The translations under genes and the position numbers were made by a program. 64,000 bases of DNA from Pirellulales bacterium. Lineage in GTDB: Bacteria; Planctomycetota; Planctomycetia; Pirellulales; Thermoguttaceae. Under the pieces are notes generated by a model. It was not told the DNA's origin. It searched no databases and worked only from the letters and a program-made list of their open reading frames with translations. Location: assembly GCA_016936015.1 (NCBI GenBank), contig JAFGPV010000161.1, positions 1-64,000 on the forward strand, written 5' to 3'. Of the stretch, positions 50,940 to 59,848 are shown one piece after another. Position 1 is the first letter of the stretch. Each line of letters opens with the position of its first letter.

Positions 50940-53387
50940 TTATTCGACGGATTCACGGAGATCGCGCGAGATGCGTCGCATCCGGCGATAGGCATTGGGC
51001 GTCAAGCCGACCTTGTTGCGGAAGGCGTTGATGAAATAGGCCAGCCTGTGAAAGCCACATTTATGGGCGATGCTTTTGGTGGTTTGGTCCGTTTGGGACA
51101 GAAGCGTTTTGGCGTGCTCGATCCGGATGCGCATGATCTCGGCCTTAGGGGAATGCCCGAGATGTTTTTGGAATCGGCGCTCCAGCACGGCGGACGAGAG
51201 TCCGACCTCCCGGGCGACGCGAGTAACGCCGATGCCCGAGCAGGCGAATTCGCGGATGAACCGCATGGCCTGGGCCACGCTCGAGTCCCTGATGGCCACG
51301 ATGTTGGTGGATTGACGGACGGCGATATGGCTGGGCGGGATGGAAACCGCGCCGGCGGACCGTTTTCCTTTCATCTTCCGGTCTAAGAGTTTTGCGGTCT
51401 CGAAACCGATGCTCCGGGCGTCGAGGTCCAGGCTGGAGAGCGTCGGTTGGACCGTTTCGCAGATCACCGGGTCGTTGCCGACGCCCAAGATGGCCAGCTC
51501 CTCGGGCACGGCGATTTTCAGTTCGCGGCAGACGTCCAACAGTCGCGAGGCGTGCGGATCGCCGGCGGTAAAGATGCCGATGGGACGAGGCAGCGAACGG
51601 AGCCACTGGACCAAGCGCGGCCGTTGCTGTTCGTGCCAGACGGGCACCGTCTTTTTCGTAGCCGGCGCGTCGTAACCGTGGCACGCGAGGCCCTGTTCCG
51701 CCAGCGCCTCGCAATATGCGGTCCGGTGCCTCTTGGTCCACGAGGCGTCTTCGAAGGTGAAATAGGCGAAGTGCCGCAATCCGCAACGGAGGAAGTGCTC
51801 GACGGCCATTTGGGCCTGGCTGTTCATGTCGGGTCTGATTTCCGGGGCGGAGTCGATCCGCCGGTCTGCAAACAGATCGACCATCGGCAACCGGGTTGCC
51901 CGAAGCAGACGGACCAACTTCATTTTGGTGCTGCGGACAATAATGCCGTCGCCCCACCATTCCTTCAGCCACGCGGGAGGCGAGGAGTCCAATCCGCGTT
52001 CCTCGAAATGAATCGACCAGGGGCCGTTCTCCCAGGCGTATCGGGCGATCCCCTCGACAAGCTTCCTGCCGTAAACCCGGGACGTCTCAATAAGGAGTAA
52101 AATCCGCGGAACGCGGCGTTTCCGGGAGATCCGCGAAAATTTCTGGATGCGGCGGACCCGTCTTGGGGGAGGGGGAAGGAATGAGCCTGCGTGGGATGGA
52201 TCCTCCGCCGCCTCGCCAAAATCGCGCGAAATCCGCCGCATCCGGCGGTAGGCGTTCGGCGTCATGCCGACTTCGCGCCGGAAGGCCTTGCTGAAATACA
52301 CCGGCGAGGGAAAGCCGCATTGCCGGGCGATGGCGGCGTTGGTCTGATCCGTTTGCGAGAGCAGCGTCTTGGCGCGTTCGATCCGGATCCGCATGATCTC
52401 CGTCTTGGGAGAACGCCCGAGGTATTGACGGAACCGCCGCTCCATCACGCGGCGCGACAGTCCGACCTCCAGGGCGACGCGGTCGATGTTGACGCCCGAA
52501 CAGGCAAACCGGCGGATGAATCGTGCCGCTTGCGCTACGTCCGCGTCCTCGATCACCAGCAGGTCGGTCGATTGGCGGACGGCCACGTGACTCGGCGGGA
52601 CGTAGACCACGTCTTTCGGCCGCTGGCCCGACATCTTCCGATCCAGGAGTTTTGCCGCTTCATAGCCGACGCGCTGCCCGTCCACGTCCAGGCTGGAAAT
52701 CGTGGGGTGGACGGTTTCGCAAAGCACCGGGTCGTTGCCGATGCCGAGGATCGCGACTTCCTCGGGCACGGCGACGTTCAGCTCGCGGCAGATGTCCAGC
52801 AGACGCACCGCGTGCGGATCGCCGGCGGCCAGGATGCCGACGGGGTAGGGCAGCGAGCGGAGCCACCCAATCACGCGGGAGCGATAACGTTCGTGCCAGA
52901 GGGGCATGCCCCGCGGTGTGGACGGCGACGGATAGACGCGGCAGAGATAGCCTTTCTCTTCCAGGGCCTGGCAAAAAGACTCCCGATAGTTTTCGGTCCA
53001 CCAGGTGTTCTCGTAGGCAAAATAGGCGAATTCGCGCAGGCCGCAATTCAGGAAGTGCTCGGCGACCATCCGCCCCCCCGTCAGACTCTCCGTCCAGACT
53101 TGAGCGCAACCAATCCGGGGATAGCCAAACAATTCCACCAGCGGAAGTTTGGTTGCCGAGAGCAGGGAGGCCGTTTTGGAACTGACGGTCCGGGAAATAA
53201 TCCCGTCGCCCCGCCACGGTTTCAGCCCTTCGGGCGGCGACGATTCCAGGCTCCGTTCCTCGAATTGGATCGACCACGGGCCGTTTTCCAGGGCGTATCG
53301 GGCCACGCCCTCGACGATCCCCCGGCCGTAGGCCCGAGAGGTTTCGACCAGGAGCAAGACGCGGGGGACGTGAAACGATCGTGACAT
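50940..53387 (-). CDS. Double XylR-type regulator: PBP-AraC-PBP-AraC fusion
   Basis: One 815-residue open frame that contains two complete XylR-like regulators in tandem. Copy 1 (about 7-395) starts VPRVLLLVETSRAYGRGIVE; copy 2 (425-815) starts VPRILLLIETSRVYGRKLVE. Each has a LacI-like periplasmic-binding sensor (LGIGNDPVLCETVHPTISSL and LGVGNDPVICETVQPTLSSL) and a C-terminal AraC HTH (TPNAYRRMRRISRD in both). The basic linker (about 398-424) has no internal ATG at the start of copy 2. XylR proteins bind a sugar and activate its catabolic genes. Its place beside the BMC operon suggests sugar sensing; normal family length is about 390. Confidence 0.9.
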   Translation of the reverse strand: MSRSFHVPRVLLLVETSRAYGRGIVEGVARYALENGPWSIQFEERSLESSPPEGLKPWRGDGIISRTVSSKTASLLSATKLPLVELFGYPRIGCAQVWTESLTGGRMVAEHFLNCGLREFAYFAYENTWWTENYRESFCQALEEKGYLCRVYPSPSTPRGMPLWHERYRSRVIGWLRSLPYPVGILAAGDPHAVRLLDICRELNVAVPEEVAILGIGNDPVLCETVHPTISSLDVDGQRVGYEAAKLLDRKMSGQRPKDVVYVPPSHVAVRQSTDLLVIEDADVAQAARFIRRFACSGVNIDRVALEVGLSRRVMERRFRQYLGRSPKTEIMRIRIERAKTLLSQTDQTNAAIARQCGFPSPVYFSKAFRREVGMTPNAYRRMRRISRDFGEAAEDPSHAGSFLPPPPRRVRRIQKFSRISRKRRVPRILLLIETSRVYGRKLVEGIARYAWENGPWSIHFEERGLDSSPPAWLKEWWGDGIIVRSTKMKLVRLLRATRLPMVDLFADRRIDSAPEIRPDMNSQAQMAVEHFLRCGLRHFAYFTFEDASWTKRHRTAYCEALAEQGLACHGYDAPATKKTVPVWHEQQRPRLVQWLRSLPRPIGIFTAGDPHASRLLDVCRELKIAVPEELAILGVGNDPVICETVQPTLSSLDLDARSIGFETAKLLDRKMKGKRSAGAVSIPPSHIAVRQSTNIVAIRDSSVAQAMRFIREFACSGIGVTRVAREVGLSSAVLERRFQKHLGHSPKAEIMRIRIEHAKTLLSQTDQTTKSIAHKCGFHRLAYFINAFRNKVGLTPNAYRRMRRISRDLRESVE

Positions 53388-53625
53388 GGACTACCGCGGA
53401 TCCATCAGCGGCCTCGGAGGATTCTGTTTTTTTAACACAATCAGCGAAACGGAAAATAGTCGAAAAGTTGCAACATTTTGGCGTGAAATGTACGTCTCTC
53501 CATTATTATAATCCATAATAGATGGTTGGCAATTCCAGAGGACTCATCCCTCGCGAATCACAGAATGTGTTTTTCCAGCCGTCCTCGGTGCTTCTCTATT
53601 CGAACTAGAAAGAGAGTTGGTTCCC

Positions 53626-54654
53626 ATGCCTACTAAAACGCGAAGGATCAAGGGTTTTACCCTGGTGGAACTGTTGGTGGTCATCGCCATCATCGGCATT
53701 CTGATCGCTTTGCTGTTGCCGGCGATCCAGTCCGCCCGCGAGGCCGCCCGGCTGACGGAATGCCAGAATCATCTGCGGCAAATCGGCACGGCGGTGCATA
53801 GCCATCTTTCCGCTCAACATCATTTTCCCTCGGGCGGTTGGGGCGCCTATTGGATCGGCGATCCGGACCGCGGTTTCGGGAAAAACCAGCCCGGCGGATG
53901 GATCTATAACCTTTTGCCCTATATGGAAATGAACCAGTTGCACGACATGGGCAAGTGCAAGAACAGCGCGGATAAGTATATCGTGGCCGCCAGAATGGCG
54001 CAGACCCCGGCGTCCCTGATGAATTGTCCCACCCGGCGCGGGGCGATCGTCTATAAAAATTCATGGCCCGAGTGGCAGGCCAATACCAACCCCAGCGTGC
54101 TCCCAGGCCATGCGCGCAGCGATTATGCCGGAAACGCCGGTGCGGGAAGACCGCCCGAATTATTCCCCGGCCGCCAAGATTACGGAGAGCGTTATCGAGA
54201 AGGGCCGCGATCCCCGGGCGAAGCAAAAAATTATATCTGGCTGACGGACGGAGATTTCACCGGCATTATTTATCAACGGAGCACGCTCAGCGAGAAACAT
54301 ATTCTCGACGGTTTGAGCAACACCATTTTCGCCGGTGAAAAATATCTTAATCCCGATCATTACTTTACGGGTTTGTGCCCGAGTGACACCGGTCCGATGT
54401 TGCAGGGATACGATTGGGATATTGTCCGATTGGGAAATAGCGGTCATCCCTTCCGGCGAGACCGCCAAGGTTACGACGGCTATTGGGACTTCGGCAGCGC
54501 CCATCCCGCGGTCTGCAATTTTGTCTTTTGCGACGGATCGGTCCATGGCCTCGCTTATACGCTCACCGGCTCGGACGAGGGGATTCGGGTCTATGCCATG
54601 CTGACCTGCCGCTTGGACAAACTCACCGTCAATCCCGACCTCTTCGACCGGTAA
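53626..54654 (+). CDS. DUF1559 prepilin-like protein
   Basis: A 342-residue protein from the ATG at 53626. The N-terminal methylation motif and helix are [20 protein letters not shown], then [20 protein letters not shown]. The C-terminal H-X9-DG motif is His, nine residues, then DGSVHGL. A possible ribosome binding site is AGAAAGAGAG. It is divergent from the double XylR gene. Confidence 0.9.
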   Translation: MPTKTRRIKGFTLVELLVVIAIIGILIALLLPAIQSAREAARLTECQNHLRQIGTAVHSHLSAQHHFPSGGWGAYWIGDPDRGFGKNQPGGWIYNLLPYMEMNQLHDMGKCKNSADKYIVAARMAQTPASLMNCPTRRGAIVYKNSWPEWQANTNPSVLPGHARSDYAGNAGAGRPPELFPGRQDYGERYREGPRSPGEAKNYIWLTDGDFTGIIYQRSTLSEKHILDGLSNTIFAGEKYLNPDHYFTGLCPSDTGPMLQGYDWDIVRLGNSGHPFRRDRQGYDGYWDFGSAHPAVCNFVFCDGSVHGLAYTLTGSDEGIRVYAMLTCRLDKLTVNPDLFDR

Positions 54655-54807
54655 CCCGGCTCCCGTTGCCCTCTCACCCACTCTATATGTTTTTGTTGCG
54701 GAAAGGGCAGGTTTGGCTGACTGTCGCCTTGTGCTCCGCGAATGTTGCGTGGAATGACCGCTACTTTCTCGGAGCGAAAGGCGACGTATGACGTTCCGCA
54801 ACAATTA

Positions 54808-55653
54808 TCAAGAGTCTTCCAGAAAACGCCGCAATTCGGCATAGAACTTCTCCGGCAGCGGGTCGTTGTGATCGTGTTGGGGATCTTCCGTAAAGCGTTT
54901 TGGTTCATTAGCCGCGTTGAAGAGCCGCTTACCGGACTCGATCGGCACGATGCTGTCGGGCGTGCCGTGGTACTGAAACAGCGGGCCGTGGTAATTCTTG
55001 ATCTTGCTCTCGGAATCGTAACGCGAGCGCATCAGTAAACGGACGGGAAAGAGCGGATAATGGTGTGCGGCCACGTCGGGCAGGCTGGAAAAGGTGCAAA
55101 TGAGCACCAGCGCCCGGGCGCCGGTCTCGGCGGCCAGGTCGACGGCCACGGCGCCACCGAGCGATTCGCCCATCAACACGATATCCTTAGCGGAGATCTT
55201 TTCCCGTTCGATCAGCCACTTCTGGGCCTGCCGGGCGTCGGCGAGGATCGGACGCTGTCCGGGCTTTCCCTCGCTGCGGCCGTAGCCCCGGTAATCGACG
55301 ATCAGGACCGACATGCCGACCTCATGGACCAGATGCCGCAAGATCTCGGCCCGGTGGGTGACGTTGCCGGCGTTGCCGTGGAAGAACAAGCCGTAGGCTT
55401 TCGGGTGGGCGCAGGGGACATACCAGCCGTGGAGCTTCACGCCGTCGGCGCCGCTCAGCCAGACGTCTTCGACCGTCAGATCCGGCGGATTCCAGTCCCC
55501 TTCCGGATACCGGGAGGGGAAATAAATCATGGCGTCTTCGAGAAACATCAGGCACACGACAATGATTCCGTTCGCCGCGGCGAGTAAAAGCGTAACTCGG
55601 AGTACGCTCCGCAGCCGGCGGCGTCCCTTGGATTTTTGGCGTTCGGCGTTCAT
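54808..55653 (-). CDS. Membrane-anchored alpha/beta hydrolase
   Basis: A 281-residue protein of the BEM46/ABHD13 type. One N-terminal membrane helix (about 18-38) precedes the fold. HGNAGN (92-97) is the oxyanion loop, GESLGG contains the nucleophile Ser164, and Asp233 and a His near 260-262 complete the triad. The substrate is unknown; esterase or thioesterase activity is likely. Confidence 0.87.
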   Translation of the reverse strand: MNAERQKSKGRRRLRSVLRVTLLLAAANGIIVVCLMFLEDAMIYFPSRYPEGDWNPPDLTVEDVWLSGADGVKLHGWYVPCAHPKAYGLFFHGNAGNVTHRAEILRHLVHEVGMSVLIVDYRGYGRSEGKPGQRPILADARQAQKWLIEREKISAKDIVLMGESLGGAVAVDLAAETGARALVLICTFSSLPDVAAHHYPLFPVRLLMRSRYDSESKIKNYHGPLFQYHGTPDSIVPIESGKRLFNAANEPKRFTEDPQHDHNDPLPEKFYAELRRFLEDS

Positions 55654-55741
55654 AGGGGACGGAGGCTGGGATCGTCAACACAACGACCTCGGCGAAACGG
55701 AGTTCCGGCCGAGGTCGCTGGTTTTTAGGAAGGCGATCACA

Positions 55742-56644
55742 CTAACGAAACCGATAGTTGGGATTATTGGTGTCGAAATCGGCGTCGGTGAAGCCGTTGT
55801 TCAGCTTGAGGTTCTGATACGTGTATTCTTCCGTCAGTTCCGGAGGTCCGCCGGGTTCTTTGGGCCAGTTATACGCCTCGTAGCGGATGGGCAGGTTCAA
55901 TTCGTCGTCGACGTAGATCCGGGCGACGTGGAAAATGAAATTTCCCCGCGGGACGGGGTGCTTCGCTTCGATGATGGTGCAGACGCGGTTGTTGACCTTC
56001 GCATTTTTGTAGAAACGCACTTCGCATTCGCCGTAGTGCCGGTCCTTTTCCGCGACTTCCACCAGCCGCCGGGTGAGGTTCAGAATCCCCAGTTCCGTAA
56101 TCGGATAGCGTTGGTCCTTCATGGCCACGGGTCCGTTGGGTTTGAGCGAGACGGTGCCGAAGAGTTTCTTCTGCACGCCGCTGCCGTGGGCCCACATATT
56201 GCCGTTGTTCCGTCCCTCGATGTAAATCACCTCCCGGCCTTTCACGTCGGCCGGCGCGAGGAATCGCATATAGACGCTGAAGGGCCGATGGCGGACTTTA
56301 ATGAAACAATACTCGTAGTCTTTCATCTTGCCGTCGTACATCCGCTCGTGTTTGACCAGCGTGGAGGAATAATCTTCGATTTTTTCGATGTTTCCCAGTC
56401 CCGCGTAGGCCCAGCGGAGTGCGGGCATCATCGGATGCTCGTTGGGTTGGGCGGGCCCGAGCTGGGGGGCCGCCCCTTTCAAAAGGGGTTCCGAGCGTTC
56501 GGCCAACTGCAAGGCGGGCCGGGTCTGGGAGGCCGCAGCATACGGCCCCGCGACAGGCGATTCAGCCAACAACGTGCTGCCAAGACAGAATACGGCAATC
56601 CAAACCGAGCTGCCCAAGTGGCTTAACCGGGCTAGGGAGATCAT
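55742..56644 (-). CDS. Exported DUF1571 protein
   Basis: A 300-residue protein from the ATG at 56644, which has AGGAGGG six bases upstream; a longer reading frame start at 56761 is less likely. A signal peptide (about 1-27, ending TLLAES) is followed by the DUF1571 domain (YSSTLVKHERMYDGKMKDYEY, KDRHYGECEVRFYKNA, FHVARIYVDDELNLPIRYEAY). The fold resembles outer-membrane lipoprotein carriers (LolA/LppX-like); the function is not established. Confidence 0.88.
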   Translation of the reverse strand: MISLARLSHLGSSVWIAVFCLGSTLLAESPVAGPYAAASQTRPALQLAERSEPLLKGAAPQLGPAQPNEHPMMPALRWAYAGLGNIEKIEDYSSTLVKHERMYDGKMKDYEYCFIKVRHRPFSVYMRFLAPADVKGREVIYIEGRNNGNMWAHGSGVQKKLFGTVSLKPNGPVAMKDQRYPITELGILNLTRRLVEVAEKDRHYGECEVRFYKNAKVNNRVCTIIEAKHPVPRGNFIFHVARIYVDDELNLPIRYEAYNWPKEPGGPPELTEEYTYQNLKLNNGFTDADFDTNNPNYRFR

Positions 56645-57043
56645 GAAAAACCCTCCTGATCGGGTACTGGGTTGGGGAGTTGTCACTACCCGTTGTGGAC
56701 AGTCGGCCGCGCAGTACCGCGAAAGAAAATCCATACTTCGGGGGAGATTGAATATCTCCAAATATCAAGCAAGTAACGTGCCAAATCACTCCTTTGGTTG
56801 GCGATTTTTTCGCTTCCTTGTCAAATCCTCGTTGAAGAACGGCTCCTGCGTCGAAACTCTTAAGAAAATTACTTTCCTCAATACTGTCCTTCTCTGCTCG
56901 TTATCGCAATTCTTTCAAGACAGAATTACAATGTTTCACTCGGAAAGGTCCGCTTGCCTAAGCGCTTTTTCGATTTCGACCGCCAATTCCACCGATAACC
57001 TTACATTTTACCCATTTTCATAGTTCTTAAGGAGGTCAATTTC
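56645..57043. other. Divergent promoter region
   Basis: About 400 bp between the divergent DUF1571 and MBL hydrolase genes. It is AT-richer than the genes beside it. No hairpin family, RNA gene or convincing small gene was seen. Confidence 0.35.
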
Positions 57044-57694
57044 TTGTCACCAGCGGAATTCTGCATTATCACGGTGGTTTCGTTCCCCTTCGAGGAAAAT
57101 ACCTATATTGTCAGTCTCCCAGGGCGGGGGGATTGTTTCGTGATCGATCCCGGTCTGGAGCCGGAGAAGATCTTGAAGTGCCTCCAAGAGAAGAAGTTCA
57201 TTCCCGCGGCGATCCTGATTACCCACGCCCATAGCGATCACATTGCAGGCAACGGCAGTCTGAAAAACCAGTGGCCCGACTGCCCGTTGGTTGTGGGAAA
57301 AGGGGACGCCTTAAAGCTCGCCGACCCGCGGCAGAACCTCTCGGCGTTGTTCGGCATGGCCCTGGAAAGCCCGCCGGCCGATCAGACGGTTGAAGACGGG
57401 GAAACCTACGCCGCGGCGGGAATAACGTTGAAGATTCTGGCGATCCCCGGTCATTCCTCCGGGCACGTCGTCTATCTGGTGGATTCCTGCGACCCGCCGG
57501 TGTGTTTCGTGGGCGACGTGATTTTCGCCGGCAGCATCGGCCGGACCGATTTCCCCGACGGCGATTCCCGGGAACTGATCGACGGCATCCGGGAAAAACT
57601 CTTCACGCTTCCCGACGGCACGGTACTCTACCCTGGTCACGGTCCCCCTACCACCGTCGGGCGGGAAAAACGTTTTAATCCCTTCCTTAAATAG
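57044..57694 (+). CDS. MBL-fold metallohydrolase, glyoxalase II-like
   Basis: A 216-residue protein from a TTG start with a strong AAGGAGG 8 bases upstream. It shows THAHSDHIAG (zinc ligands), PGHSSGHVVY, the bridging Asp in GDVIFAGSIGRTDFP and GHGPPTTVG. The GSIGRTDFP motif is typical of hydroxyacylglutathione hydrolase-like thioesterases. The substrate is not known. Confidence 0.9.
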   Translation: MSPAEFCIITVVSFPFEENTYIVSLPGRGDCFVIDPGLEPEKILKCLQEKKFIPAAILITHAHSDHIAGNGSLKNQWPDCPLVVGKGDALKLADPRQNLSALFGMALESPPADQTVEDGETYAAAGITLKILAIPGHSSGHVVYLVDSCDPPVCFVGDVIFAGSIGRTDFPDGDSRELIDGIREKLFTLPDGTVLYPGHGPPTTVGREKRFNPFLK

Positions 57695-57705
57695 GATAAG
57701 GATTT

Positions 57706-58833
57706 TTATCCCCCCGCCGCGGTCCGCGCCGCTTCCAGGGTTCCCAGCAGCGCGTCGAACGGCTTGATGAATTTCTGCACTCCTTCGGCCTCCAATTGCT
57801 CGGTCACTTGATCCATGGAAATCCCCAGTTCCGCTAACCGTGCGAGTTGTTCCCGGGCCGCCTCCAGGCCCTCTTCCAACCGCGGAGCGGGATTGCCGTG
57901 GTCGCGATAGGCTGTCACGGTCTCCAGGGGAAGGGTATTGATCGTGTCCGGCCCGATCAGCGGTTCGACGTACATCACGTCGTTGTACTCGGGATTCTTC
58001 GTACTTGTGCTCGCCCACAGCAGCCGCTGCGTGAAAGCGCCTTGGGAAGCCAATTTCCGGAAGGACGTGCCGCCGAAAATATCCTGGTAAATCGGATGGG
58101 CCGTCTTGGCCTGGGCTAGAGCCACCTTGCCCTTTAACGACCGGGCGGTCTCCGCCTTGGGACCGCCTTCCTGGACGATCTTTTCCAACAGCGGATCCAA
58201 CAAGACGTCGAACCGGCTGAGGAAAAAACTCGCCACCGAGGCAACATGATTCAGCGGCTGGCCCCGCGAAGCACGGGCCTCCAGGGCGGCGCAATAGATC
58301 TCGGCCACCTGCCGGTAGCGCGGCAGGCCGAACAGCAGCGTAATGTTTACGTTGATCCCATCGGTCAACAGCCTCTCGATGGACGGCAGCCCTTCCGCCG
58401 TCCCCGGCACCTTGATCAAAATGTTGGGCCGATCGACCGCCGTCCAGAGCTTCCGCGCCTCGGCGACCGTGCCGTCCGTGTCGTGGGCCAGGTGCGGCGA
58501 GACCTCCAGGCTTACAAAGCCGTCCCGGCCCGCCGTCCGGTCGTAGGTGGGGCGGAAGAGGTCTGCCGCCTGCTGGATGTCCGCAATCGCCAGCGTCCAG
58601 TAGATCTCCTCCGCGTTTTTCCCCTGCCGGGCGAGACGGCGGATGTCGTCTTCGTAGTCGCGGCTCCCGGCAATGGCCTTTTGGAAAATCGCCGGATTCG
58701 ACGTCACGCCGCTGATCCCGTCCTCCTCGATCAGCCGTTGCAACTCGTCCGAGGCGAACATCCCCCGCTGAATGAAATCCAACCAGACGCTCTGCCCGAG
58801 AGAAGTTAATTGGAGCAGTGGATTCTTTTTCAT
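57706..58833 (-). CDS. tal: Transaldolase
   Basis: A 375-residue transaldolase of the long bacterial type, from the ATG at 58833 (GGGAG three bases upstream). GVTSNPAIFQKAI is the N-terminal signature and Lys141 in ILIKVPGT forms the Schiff base; later NVNITLLFGLPRY and RLLWASTSTKNP. It moves dihydroxyacetone units in the pentose phosphate pathway. It is convergent with the MBL gene, with 11 bp between stops. Confidence 0.95.
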   Translation of the reverse strand: MKKNPLLQLTSLGQSVWLDFIQRGMFASDELQRLIEEDGISGVTSNPAIFQKAIAGSRDYEDDIRRLARQGKNAEEIYWTLAIADIQQAADLFRPTYDRTAGRDGFVSLEVSPHLAHDTDGTVAEARKLWTAVDRPNILIKVPGTAEGLPSIERLLTDGINVNITLLFGLPRYRQVAEIYCAALEARASRGQPLNHVASVASFFLSRFDVLLDPLLEKIVQEGGPKAETARSLKGKVALAQAKTAHPIYQDIFGGTSFRKLASQGAFTQRLLWASTSTKNPEYNDVMYVEPLIGPDTINTLPLETVTAYRDHGNPAPRLEEGLEAAREQLARLAELGISMDQVTEQLEAEGVQKFIKPFDALLGTLEAARTAAGG

Positions 58834-58912
58834 AACTCCCTCCTTGTGTCGATTCACTCCGTACTTCGTACTCAGCACTCCGTACTCATTGCCGGGGCCG
58901 GCCCGGCTAACT

Positions 58913-59776
58913 TCATGTTGTCATGGACTTGCGAAACGCCTGGGGCAGAAAGTCGATCAGATCTCTTGCGGTCAAGGAGATTTGCCCGAGTTGCCTGGCG
59001 GCCAGGTCGCCGGCCAGGCCGTGCAGATGGGCCGCCAACCGAGCGGCGTCGAACGGCTCGAAATTCTGGCACAGCAGGGCCGCGGTCAGACCGGTCAGCA
59101 CGTCGCCGGTCCCGCCCGTGGCCATTCCCGGATTGCCCGTCGCGTTGACGGCCTGCCGCTTCCCGTCGGTAATCAACGTCCGATGACCCTTCAGCAACAC
59201 CACTACGCCGCACCGCCCGGCCAGTTCGACGGCCGCCTTTTGCCGCTGCTTGCCGGTCAGTTTTTTGCCGACCAGTCGCGCAAACTCCCCGGGATGCGGC
59301 GTCAGGATCCGCGGCCCGCCGGGCTGCTCTAAAATATCCGGCTGTACGGCAAGCGCGTTCAGGGCGTCGGCGTCGACGACCATCGGCTTTTCGATCTCCC
59401 GATAGAGTGCGGCCGCCAGCCGATCCAATTCCTCCGAGCGTCCCAGACCCGGCCCCAAGGCCACCGCGGTGGCGTCCGCGGCGTGTTCCTTCACCTTGGG
59501 AACCGCCAGATCCGACAATCGGCCCACGGCGTCGCACGGCAGCGGGATGGTCGTGTAGCACGGCTCGAAGCCGGCGACCGTCTCCAGACAGACCTCCGGC
59601 ACGGCCACCCGCACCAGCCCCGCCCCGCCCCGCAGCGCCGCCATTCCCGCCAATCCCGCCGCCCCGGTCATCCCCCGCGACCCGCCGACCACCAGCGCCG
59701 TCCCGAAATCCCCCTTATGCGCCTCCGGATTTCGCGGCGGCAGTTGCGGTAGTGGATCGTTTTTGGAAGTTGTCAT
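58913..59776 (-). CDS. nnrD: ADP-dependent NAD(P)H-hydrate dehydratase
   Basis: A 287-residue ribokinase-like repair enzyme that dehydrates damaged S-NAD(P)HX. Motifs: GDFGTALVVGGSRGMTGAAG at the N-terminus, LTPHPGEFARL, and the nucleotide-binding NPGMATGGTGDVLTG. It lacks the N-terminal epimerase half (NnrE) that is often fused, so it is the short CARKD-type form. It follows the Top6B gene by 72 bp on the same strand. Confidence 0.92.
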   Translation of the reverse strand: MTTSKNDPLPQLPPRNPEAHKGDFGTALVVGGSRGMTGAAGLAGMAALRGGAGLVRVAVPEVCLETVAGFEPCYTTIPLPCDAVGRLSDLAVPKVKEHAADATAVALGPGLGRSEELDRLAAALYREIEKPMVVDADALNALAVQPDILEQPGGPRILTPHPGEFARLVGKKLTGKQRQKAAVELAGRCGVVVLLKGHRTLITDGKRQAVNATGNPGMATGGTGDVLTGLTAALLCQNFEPFDAARLAAHLHGLAGDLAARQLGQISLTARDLIDFLPQAFRKSMTT

Positions 59777-59848
59777 AGCCACAGAATTTTATCGTGAACG
59801 GATTGCCCGTTCCAGTCTGAATCTTATTCAAACACCAGATTCAGATGT

